This document shows positions 15,605-20,799 of a stretch of 20,799 bases of DNA, one piece after another. The translations under genes were made by a program, and so were the position numbers. Each line of letters starts with the position of its first letter. The stretch's first letter is position 1. Source of the DNA: CAZADA01 sp964483775 (GTDB lineage Bacteria > Pseudomonadota > Alphaproteobacteria > Caulobacterales > Maricaulaceae); assembly GCA_964483775.1 (NCBI GenBank), contig CAZADA010000046.1, positions 1-20,799 on the forward strand, written 5' to 3'. A model generated the notes under the pieces. The model did no database searches and had not been told where the DNA came from. It saw nothing but the letters and a program-made list of their open reading frames with translations.

Positions 15605-15692
15605 GTCCAATCTCCCCAGGGGCGTCGATCACCTGATATCGCCCGAGCTGATGGGACGGGCAATGCACTGACGCAAGAATCTAGGAGCAAGG

Positions 15693-16187
15693 TCATGGGG
15701 CGGGCGCGTGAAGGGGCGTGGGAGCGACAATGATCCCATCGACGTCGGCGTACAGGTAGTCGCCAGGGGCGATGGTCGCTCCCGCGATGGTGACCTCAAC
15801 GTCGCGCAACCCTTGGCCGCGCTTGTCGGTTTTCATCGGGATGAGCGCGAGCGCCTTCACGCCAAGATCCGTCGCCGCCAGCTCGGCGGCGTCTCGCACA
15901 GCGCCATTGATGACGACGCCCGACCAGCCATTCGCGGCGGCCTTGGCGGCAAGGTCGCCTCCCAGCAAAGACCGCGCGCATGACCCGGCGCCATCGACCA
16001 CCAGCACTCCACCCGCGCCGGGCTCGGACACAGCCTCGCGCACCAGGGAGTTGTCCTCCAGGCACTTCACCGTGGCGACGCGGCCGTGAAACGCTGCGCG
16101 CCCGCCAAAATCGCGAAACGCCGGCGCAACGATGCGCACCCTATCGGGGTGCGCATCACACAAGTCGCATGTGGACAGGTTGGGCAT
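15693..16187 (-). CDS. RraA family protein / HMG-CHA aldolase-like
   Basis: A 164-residue RraA-fold protein closely following E. coli RraA (TCDLCDAHPDRVRIVAPAF, FGGRAAFHGRVATVKCLEDN, LVVDGAGS, GDLAAKAAANGWSGVVING, YLYADVDGIIV). E. coli RraA inhibits RNase E. Related bacterial proteins are 4-hydroxy-4-methyl-2-oxoglutarate (HMG)/CHA aldolases that also decarboxylate oxaloacetate. The catalytic pattern of those aldolases, G-x20-R-D-x2-E/D, is present here: the second G of LLGGDL is followed 20 residues later by RDAAE. E. coli RraA has RQVDD at that place. It may therefore be an aldolase/decarboxylase rather than, or as well as, an RNase E regulator. ATG 16187 has GGAG 7 nt upstream. It sits between aceA and the SodC gene, 78 nt after aceA. 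Confidence 0.85.
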   Translation of the reverse strand: MPNLSTCDLCDAHPDRVRIVAPAFRDFGGRAAFHGRVATVKCLEDNSLVREAVSEPGAGGVLVVDGAGSCARSLLGGDLAAKAAANGWSGVVINGAVRDAAELAATDLGVKALALIPMKTDKRGQGLRDVEVTIAGATIAPGDYLYADVDGIIVAPTPLHAPAP

Positions 16188-16204
16188 TCCTCAACTCCAC
16201 AGCG

Positions 16205-16222
16205 GCGGTCGCGACTGACCGC
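16205..16222. repeat. Small hairpin in the aceA-rraA spacer
   Basis: GCGGTC (16205-16210) pairs with GACCGC (16217-16222) over a 6-nt loop, between the aceA stop and the rraA-like start. With no T-run it is not a standard terminator. It could attenuate read-through or stabilise the aceA 3' end. Confidence 0.3.
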
Positions 16223-16265
16223 ACCGCCGGCCGAACGAGCCTGTCCCGCAGCCCTCAGACCCCCG

Positions 16266-17570
16266 TTACTCGGCGGCGTCGGCCGGCGTGAACTGAGCCG
16301 TTTCGGTGCTCTCGCCCATGGCTGTTGTTGATGCTTGGCCGCCCGACAGCGTCTGGTTGACGAGGTCAAAATAGCCGGTGCCCACCTCGCGCTGGTGGCG
16401 CGTGGCCGTGTAGCCGTCTTTTTCCGCCGCGAATTCAGCCTGTTGCAGCTCTGAGTAGGCGCCCATGCCGCGGTCCCGATAGCCCATGGCCAGCTGGAAC
16501 ATGCCGTGGTTGAGGGCGTGGAAGCCGGCCAAGGTGACAAACTGGAACTTGTAGCCCATGGCTCCCAGCTCGCGCTGGAAGGTCTCGATCGTGGCTTTGT
16601 CGAGATTGGCTTCCCAGTTGAAGCTCGGCGAGCAGTTGTAGGCCATCATCTTGCCGGGGAATTCCTTCTGGATCGCCTCGGCGAAGCGGCGCGCCTCCTC
16701 TAGGTTTGGTTTGGACGTTTCCCACCACAGAAGGTCTGCGTATCTTGCGTACGCCAGACCCCGGGCGATGCAGTGATCAACGCCCATGTCTTTGTTCAGA
16801 CGGAAGAAGCCCTCGGGCGTGCGACCCGCGTCAAAATCAATGAAGCGGTGATCGCGCTCGTCGATGTCGGAGTTGATGAGCGTTGCACTCTCAGCGTCGG
16901 TGCGCGCCACGATCACGGTGGGGGCTCCGGCGACGTCAGCCGCCAGGCGCGCGGCGTTCAAGTTGCGCTCATGGGCCTTGGTGGGGATCAGGACCTTGCC
17001 GCCCAAATGGCCGCATTTTTTCTCAGCCGCCACTTGGTCTTCGAAGTGCACGCCGGCTGCGCCCGCTTCGATGAAGGCTTTCATGATCTCATAGCAATTC
17101 AAAGGTCCGCCGAAGCCGGCTTCGGCGTCGGCGACGATGGGGGCGAACCAGTCGCGGCTTGCCTCGCCCGTCTCGGCGACTTCGATCTGGTCTTGGCGGC
17201 GCAGGGCGTTGTTGATGCGCTTGGCGAGCTCGGGCGCGGAGTTGGCCGCGTAGAGCGACTGGTCGGGGTAGACTTGGCCATTGATGTTGGCGTCGCCGGC
17301 CACCTGCCAGCCAGACAGATATACCGCCTTGAGACCCGCTTTGACCATTTGCACGGCCTGGTTGCCCGACAGCGCCCCCAAAGCGTTGATGTAGGGTTCT
17401 GACTTCAAGAGCGCCCACAGCTTGTTGGCGCCGCGCTCGGCCAGGGTGTTGGCGATGTGCACAGAGCCGCGCAAGCGCGTGACTTCCTCAGCGGTGTAGT
17501 TGCGTTCTACGCCATCGAAGCGATCGGTTGCGGCGCTGGGGATGAGTTCGGCAAAGGTGGTCTGGCTCAT
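16266..17570 (-). CDS. aceA: Isocitrate lyase
   Basis: A 434-residue isocitrate lyase, which splits isocitrate into succinate and glyoxylate as the first step of the glyoxylate shunt. Features are the TIM-barrel blocks YLSGWQVAGDANINGQVYPD and PIVADAEAGFGGPLN, the catalytic KKCGHLGGK loop (Cys186), TPEGFFRLN, WWETSKPNLEEARRFAE, YNCSPSFNWEANL, and the usual C-terminal STTAMGESTETAQF. The full length and every motif look intact. ATG 17570 has GGAGG 6 nt upstream. It is divergent from the ScfR-type regulator, which probably controls it, and is followed by the rraA-like gene. Confidence 0.97.
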   Translation of the reverse strand: MSQTTFAELIPSAATDRFDGVERNYTAEEVTRLRGSVHIANTLAERGANKLWALLKSEPYINALGALSGNQAVQMVKAGLKAVYLSGWQVAGDANINGQVYPDQSLYAANSAPELAKRINNALRRQDQIEVAETGEASRDWFAPIVADAEAGFGGPLNCYEIMKAFIEAGAAGVHFEDQVAAEKKCGHLGGKVLIPTKAHERNLNAARLAADVAGAPTVIVARTDAESATLINSDIDERDHRFIDFDAGRTPEGFFRLNKDMGVDHCIARGLAYARYADLLWWETSKPNLEEARRFAEAIQKEFPGKMMAYNCSPSFNWEANLDKATIETFQRELGAMGYKFQFVTLAGFHALNHGMFQLAMGYRDRGMGAYSELQQAEFAAEKDGYTATRHQREVGTGYFDLVNQTLSGGQASTTAMGESTETAQFTPADAAE

Positions 17571-17763
17571 GTCGGGCCTCCTTGGGCGTCGTTGTGATCG
17601 AGGCGCGCGTTGTGCGGCCCCCGCAGCGCACGCCTATGCATGGGCTATGCCGCGTTTGCGTCTCGCAGTCACGGAAACGCCGCTGATGAATAGGTTGATC
17701 TGTGATATATCTACACTGAAAATGTGTGGTGTTGTAAATTTTCGACTTTTGTGAGGGCGCAAG
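17571..17763. promoter_or_regulatory. Divergent control region between aceA and the regulator gene
   Basis: A 193-bp spacer whose half nearer the regulator (about 17690-17755) is strikingly AT-rich against GC-rich surroundings. It contains GATATATC (17704-17711), an inverted repeat ACAC-TGAAAAT-GTGT (17713-17727) and T-rich runs. TTGATC (17695-17700) with GAAAAT 17 bp later is a weak regulator promoter, and TTTACA on the minus strand is a weak aceA -35. The operator sequence of this regulator is not known to me, so no site is assigned. Confidence 0.5.
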
Positions 17764-19194
17764 GTGGAAGACGGCAAGCTTTTCGCCGGGGGCAAAATAC
17801 GGCGCTTTCGTAAAAACTTGGGTTTGACCCAGGCGCAAATGGCTGAGGAACTGGGGCTTTCGCCGAGTTATCTCAACCTCATCGAACGCGACCAGCGGCC
17901 AGTTTCTGCGCGGGTGCTGCTCCGGCTGGCGGAGACGTTCGATCTTGATCTGCGTCAGCTTGCGCGCGAGGGCGACGCGCACGTCGTGGCGGGACTGACC
18001 GACATGGCGCGCGACCCCCTACTCGAACCGTTTGAGCTCGACGGGCGTGAATTGCGCGCGATGGCCGATGATCATCCACGCATGGCCGAAGCGATGATGC
18101 GGCTTTACACCGCCTATCGTGAGGCCTCCGATCGATCGGCGGATTTGCTCGAGCGGGTGCGTGAAACCGGCGGGACGGCCGCAGCGCTCAGCGAGTTGCC
18201 GCTGGAGGAAGTGCGCGATGCGCTCAGTCGGCGCGACAACCACTTTGCCGAATTGGAAACGCGCGCGGAGGCCGTGGTCAGCGAGGCCAACCTGACAGGC
18301 GACAACCAGATGAGCGGGCTCAAGCGCTTGCTTGCCGAGCGTTACGCTGTGTCGGTTCGGGTCATGCCCTATGACGTGATGGGCGACATGCTGCGCCGCT
18401 ATGACCCGCACAATTCTCGACTGCTGTTGTCGGAGATGCTGTCAGAGCCGGCGCGCTTGTTTGAGGTCGCCGCGCATGTGGGGCTGTTTTTGGCCAAGGA
18501 CGCTCTCGATGCGCTGACCCGCCAAGCCAAGCTGTCGAGCCCCGAAGCCGAGCGGCTTTATCGCGTCAGTTTATCGAAGTATTTCGCCGCCGCGCTGTTG
18601 ATGCCATACGACGCCTTTTTGAAGGCCGCCACTTCGGTGCGCTATGATCCCACGGTGTTGTCACGCCGTTTCTCGGTCAGCTTTGAACAAGTGTGCCATC
18701 GCATGACGACGCTCCAACGGCCCGGCGCTCGGGGCGTGGCGTTCTTTTTGATGCGGGTGGATCAAGCGGGCAATGTGTCCAAGCGGTTTGGCGGGCAAGT
18801 GTTTCCATTCGCGCGTTCGGGCGGGGCGTGTCCGCGGTGGAGCCTGTATGACGCGTTCCGCACGCCGGGACGGATCATCACGCAATGGGTGGAGCTGCCT
18901 GACGGGGCGCGGTTTTTCACGCTAGCGCGCACGGTGCGGCGGCCGTCGCGCGGACCTGGCGGGGTTGGGCAATTGCAAGCGCTGGCGTTGGGGTGCCACG
19001 CCAAGGACGCGCAAAAGCTGGCCTATGCGGACGGGATGGACATCGATGGCGCGCCCGCCACGCCCATCGGGGTGACGTGCCGGCTTTGCGAACGGGCCAA
19101 CTGCCACCAACGCGCCCACCCGCCTTTGCGCCATAAGCTGTATGTCGATGAGACCCGGCGCACGCTGGCGCCTTTTGCGTTTCGAACCGACTAG
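17764..19194 (+). CDS. ScfR/RamB-type regulator (short-chain acyl-responsive)
   Basis: A 476-residue regulator with an N-terminal Cro/C1 helix-turn-helix (residues ~8-60: KIRRFRKNLGLTQAQMAEEL, then SPSYLNLIERDQRPVS), a central IrrE-N-terminal-like region and a C-terminal ScfR domain. The last part has the family cysteine pattern CRLCERANC (Cys439, Cys442, Cys447) followed by QRAHPPL. Relatives such as RamB control acetate, propionate and glyoxylate-shunt genes in response to acyl-CoA metabolism. GTG 17764 is the likely start, with GAGG 7 nt upstream and the helix-turn-helix directly after. It is transcribed divergently from aceA, the classic arrangement for a local regulator. The effector is not visible in the sequence. 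Confidence 0.9.
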   Translation: MEDGKLFAGGKIRRFRKNLGLTQAQMAEELGLSPSYLNLIERDQRPVSARVLLRLAETFDLDLRQLAREGDAHVVAGLTDMARDPLLEPFELDGRELRAMADDHPRMAEAMMRLYTAYREASDRSADLLERVRETGGTAAALSELPLEEVRDALSRRDNHFAELETRAEAVVSEANLTGDNQMSGLKRLLAERYAVSVRVMPYDVMGDMLRRYDPHNSRLLLSEMLSEPARLFEVAAHVGLFLAKDALDALTRQAKLSSPEAERLYRVSLSKYFAAALLMPYDAFLKAATSVRYDPTVLSRRFSVSFEQVCHRMTTLQRPGARGVAFFLMRVDQAGNVSKRFGGQVFPFARSGGACPRWSLYDAFRTPGRIITQWVELPDGARFFTLARTVRRPSRGPGGVGQLQALALGCHAKDAQKLAYADGMDIDGAPATPIGVTCRLCERANCHQRAHPPLRHKLYVDETRRTLAPFAFRTD

Positions 19195-19277
19195 CTCTCC
19201 CCCGCCCCGAGCATCGTGTTCTCAAGGCTGTGGGCGGTGTCACGGCCTCGTAACACCACGCGTGCTAACGTGCGTTT

Positions 19278-20246
19278 ATGGCAGTCTTTACGCCCATAAC
19301 CGATGAACAGGCGGCTGGTTTCCTTGAGCTCTACGGCTTAGGGGCGCTCGAGACTTTGACAGCGATCGCTGAGGGGGTGGAAAACACCAACTATAAGGTC
19401 AGTGCTGGGGGTCGGCCTTACGTGCTCACCTTGTTTGAGGGGCGGGTGAAGCGCGCAGATCTGCCGTTTTACCTTGGGCTGACCGAGCATCTCGCCGATC
19501 GCGGCTATCCTGCGCCCCGTCCCCTGGCGCAGCGCGATGGGCGGGTTTTGGGCGAGCTTGCCGGACGGCCGGCGGCGATCATCACGTGGCTGCATGGCGC
19601 CTGGCGGCGGCGGCCCACCGTGTTGGAGGCTCGGGCGGCGGGTGCGATGCTGGCCGCCATGCACCAGCTGGCGCGGGACTTTCCCGGCGAGGTCGCCAAT
19701 CCTTGGGGCGCGGCGGCGTGGCGGGCCTTGGCCGCCAAGTGCCAAGCTGCGGCGCGCGAGCCTTGGCAACGCGCGATGGCCGATAACTTGTCAAACGAGG
19801 CCGCCTGGCTGGACAGCCATTGGCCCGCTGACTTGCCGCATGGCGTCATCCATGGCGACTATTTTCCCGACAATGTGTTCTTCACCGGTGAGACGATCAC
19901 CGGGGTGATCGATTATTATTTCGGGTGTGTCGATTTCCTGGTTTACGACCTCGCCATTGCGATCAACGCGTGGGCGTTTGACGAGATCGGCGCTTATCGG
20001 CCTGACATCGCTGCGGCGCTTTGCGCAGGCTATGACGCCCAGCGACCACTGTCTTCAGCGGAAATCAACGCGCTGCCGTTGTTGTGCCGGGCCGGAGCCG
20101 TACGGTTCACGGTGACGCGGCTACACGACGTGCTGCATCACGACGCCAACTGGCTGGTGACGCCGAAGGATCCCAAGCCGTTTTTCGCACGCCTGGGCTA
20201 CCATCGTCAGGTCGCCAGCGCCGCCGCCTACGGGCTTGCGGCTTGA
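19278..20246 (+). CDS. thrB: Homoserine kinase (APH-fold ThrB)
   Basis: A 322-residue homoserine kinase of the aminoglycoside-phosphotransferase-like type used by alphaproteobacteria. It phosphorylates homoserine in threonine synthesis. It opens with MAVFTPITDEQAAGFLELYG and GVENTNYKV, carries the catalytic loop HGVIHGDYFPDNVFF (Asp194, Asn199) and the metal-binding GVIDYYFGCVDFLVYDLAI (Asp212), and ends in the expected TPKDPKPFFARLGYHR. Length is normal. The start matches the family, yet no Shine-Dalgarno sequence is visible in the ~15 nt before ATG 19278, so translation may be leaderless or weakly initiated. It is not in an obvious operon; other threonine genes are not in the window. Confidence 0.93.
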   Translation: MAVFTPITDEQAAGFLELYGLGALETLTAIAEGVENTNYKVSAGGRPYVLTLFEGRVKRADLPFYLGLTEHLADRGYPAPRPLAQRDGRVLGELAGRPAAIITWLHGAWRRRPTVLEARAAGAMLAAMHQLARDFPGEVANPWGAAAWRALAAKCQAAAREPWQRAMADNLSNEAAWLDSHWPADLPHGVIHGDYFPDNVFFTGETITGVIDYYFGCVDFLVYDLAIAINAWAFDEIGAYRPDIAAALCAGYDAQRPLSSAEINALPLLCRAGAVRFTVTRLHDVLHHDANWLVTPKDPKPFFARLGYHRQVASAAAYGLAA

Positions 20247-20282
20247 GGCTTGAGGCTGTTCCTCGTCCGGGCGCCGAACGGC

Positions 20283-20299
20283 TACGTTCAGCAAACGTA
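20283..20299. repeat. Inverted repeat downstream of thrB
   Basis: TACGTT-CAGCA-AACGTA has perfect 6-bp arms around a 5-nt centre, 36 nt after the thrB stop. There is no T-run, so it is not a terminator. It could be a protein-binding site, but no regulator is suggested by context. Confidence 0.35.
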
Positions 20300-20342
20300 C
20301 AGACGTCATTGGCGAACACTGTTTGATGCAAAACACCTTTCC

Positions 20343-20402
20343 GGGGGGGGGGGGTGGGTTTGAGTTTGGGTTAGGTGGGGGAGGGGTGGGGTTTGGGGGG
20401 GG
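20343..20402 (+). repeat. G-rich, C-free tract upstream of tRNA-Leu
   Basis: Sixty bases containing almost only G and T on this strand, with no C. There are at least seven G-runs of three or more, including a 12-G run (20343-20354) and an 8-G run ending the tract. Runs are separated by short T/A/GT spacers, a pattern able to form several alternative G-quadruplexes. It ends directly before the predicted -10 box of the tRNA gene. A long G homopolymer is also a common sequencing-error site. Confidence 0.8.
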
Positions 20403-20405
20403 TGG

Positions 20406-20411
20406 TATGAT
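20406..20411 (+). promoter_or_regulatory. Predicted -10 box of the tRNA-Leu gene
   Basis: TATGAT matches 5 of 6 of the -10 consensus and is preceded by TG one base upstream (extended -10). No -35 box is visible: the expected position is filled by the G-rich tract. Transcription would start near 20418, giving a leader of about 22 nt before the mature tRNA. Confidence 0.5.
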
Positions 20412-20430
20412 GAGTCCGTTCCGGGGTTCC

Positions 20431-20446
20431 GCGGTCGATGCGGCCG
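20431..20446 (+). repeat. Duplicated tRNA acceptor 5' strand
   Basis: GCGGTCG (20431-20437) and GCGGCCG (20440-20446) are near-identical copies 9 nt apart; the second is the 5' acceptor strand of tRNA-Leu. The upstream copy is perfectly complementary to the 3' acceptor strand CGACCGC (20516-20522). The tRNA's own copy has one C-A mismatch. Confidence 0.75.
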
Positions 20447-20526
20447 TGGCGGAATTGGTAGACGCGCAGCGTTGAGGTCGCTGTGGCCGAAAGGCCGTGG
20501 AAGTTCGAGTCTTCTCGACCGCACCA
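20440..20526 (+). tRNA. tRNA-Leu (anticodon GAG)
   Basis: An 87-nt class II tRNA with encoded CCA. Acceptor 5' strand GCGGCCG (20440-20446) pairs with CGACCGC (20516-20522) except for C5-A68. The D arm contains AATTGGTAGA. Anticodon stem CAGCG/CGCTG (20467-20471, 20479-20483) holds loop TTGAGGT with anticodon GAG (20474-20476), which reads CUC/CUU leucine codons. The long variable arm is GGCC-GAAA-GGCC. The T arm contains TTCGAGT, with stem GGAAG/CTTCT. The discriminator is A, as required for leucine. Confidence 0.95.
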
Positions 20527-20534
20527 ACCCTTCT

Positions 20535-20570
20535 AAGCCCGCTCCACCGGCCGAGCGGGCTTTGCTGTTT
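20535..20570 (+). terminator. Rho-independent terminator of the tRNA-Leu gene
   Basis: AAGCCCGCTC (20535-20544) pairs perfectly with GAGCGGGCTT (20553-20562) over an 8-nt loop, followed by TTTGCTGTTT. It begins 9 nt after the tRNA 3' end. Confidence 0.88.
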
Positions 20571-20580
20571 CGGGGGGCTC

Positions 20581-20799
20581 GTGAACGACGGACCGCACAA
20601 CGAGGACGGCCGGCCAAGGGCCGCGACCGATCTGCCCGAGGGCCTGATGCCGGCCACCGGACCCACGGACCCCGATGACGACAATGTCGGGGTCTCGGCC
20701 GACTTCGTGCGCCTGGTGGCCGATGCGCTGGACGACGAGGCGCGCCACGACGACGCCCGCACCTTGGCGCTGACGCTACATTCCGCCGACCTTGCCGAC
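20581..20799 (+). CDS. mgtE: MgtE-type magnesium transporter, N-terminus only
   Basis: The first 73 codons of a gene that continues beyond the window. After an acidic, hydrophilic N-terminus the frame enters SADFVRLVADALDDEARHDD and ARTLALTLHSADLAD. These match the first helices of the MgtE cytoplasmic N domain (usually LVxLLDxxD...LHPADIAD). MgtE proteins are gated magnesium channels of the inner membrane. GTG 20581 (GGGGGG 3 nt upstream) is used here. In-frame ATG 20647, with GAGGG 4 nt upstream, is an equally good start and would remove 22 residues. It begins only 10 nt after the tRNA terminator, so its promoter is unclear. Confidence 0.65.
   Translation, partial: MNDGPHNEDGRPRAATDLPEGLMPATGPTDPDDDNVGVSADFVRLVADALDDEARHDDARTLALTLHSADLAD

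Noticed and set aside
20283..20299. SOS (LexA) box
   Set aside because: The alphaproteobacterial LexA site is a GTTC-N7-GTTC direct repeat; this is an inverted TACGTT/AACGTA repeat.
20121..20762. Long minus-strand frame with a Pro-run protein
   Set aside because: It is the antisense of thrB, the G-tract and tRNA-Leu. The Pro/Asn-rich part is simply the G-run read backwards, and it overlaps two well-supported genes.

Overview
The window is a GC-rich (roughly 60-65%) chromosomal segment, probably from an alphaproteobacterium of the Caulobacterales/Maricaulales/Hyphomonadaceae type. The reasons are an UrcA-family protein, a sphingomonad/caulobacter-style TonB-dependent receptor, an alphaproteobacterial ThrB (APH-fold homoserine kinase), a ScfR/RamB-type regulator divergent from isocitrate lyase, and an AceB-type malate synthase. 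I assign this from gene content and protein style, not from any search. I see no insertion sequence, phage gene, CRISPR array or rRNA.

Layout. (1) 258-4511: a CaiB/BaiF family III CoA-transferase, diverging from a TraB/GumN-like secreted protein that has lost its family's catalytic motifs. A small MerC-domain membrane protein follows, with a good promoter and a 21-bp palindromic operator, and then a glutaryl-CoA-dehydrogenase-type acyl-CoA dehydrogenase. (2) 4802-9620: a FadD-like acyl-CoA ligase with a ~200-residue low-complexity N-terminal extension, diverging from a membrane-anchored penicillin-acylase-family Ntn hydrolase. (3) 9860-13180: a TonB-dependent receptor with a strong terminator, then a divergent UrcA-family gene and LmrA/YxaF-type TetR gene. 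These two share a promoter region with two TAGACCRGTC operator boxes 21 bp apart. (4) 13214-19194: the glyoxylate-shunt region. Malate synthase A, a lipoprotein Cu/Zn superoxide dismutase-like protein, an RraA/HMG-aldolase-family protein and isocitrate lyase lie on the minus strand, and the ScfR-type regulator diverges from isocitrate lyase across an AT-rich 193-bp spacer. (5) 19278-20799: homoserine kinase, a very G-rich tract, a tRNA-Leu(GAG) with its terminator, and the 5' end of an MgtE-type magnesium transporter that runs off the window.

Together the genes suggest growth on fatty acids, dicarboxylates or amino-acid-derived acyl-CoAs. CoA-transferase plus glutaryl-CoA dehydrogenase fits glutarate/lysine breakdown, FadD activates fatty acids, and the glyoxylate shunt assimilates the acetyl-CoA. 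The most distinctive observations are the tandem LmrA-type boxes, the MerC promoter/operator, the degenerate TraB-like protein, the FadD extension, an Asp-to-Asn change at the SodC zinc site, and the tRNA-Leu with an acceptor-stem mismatch and duplicated 5' stem next to the G-rich tract. I do not see a clearly new multigene system.
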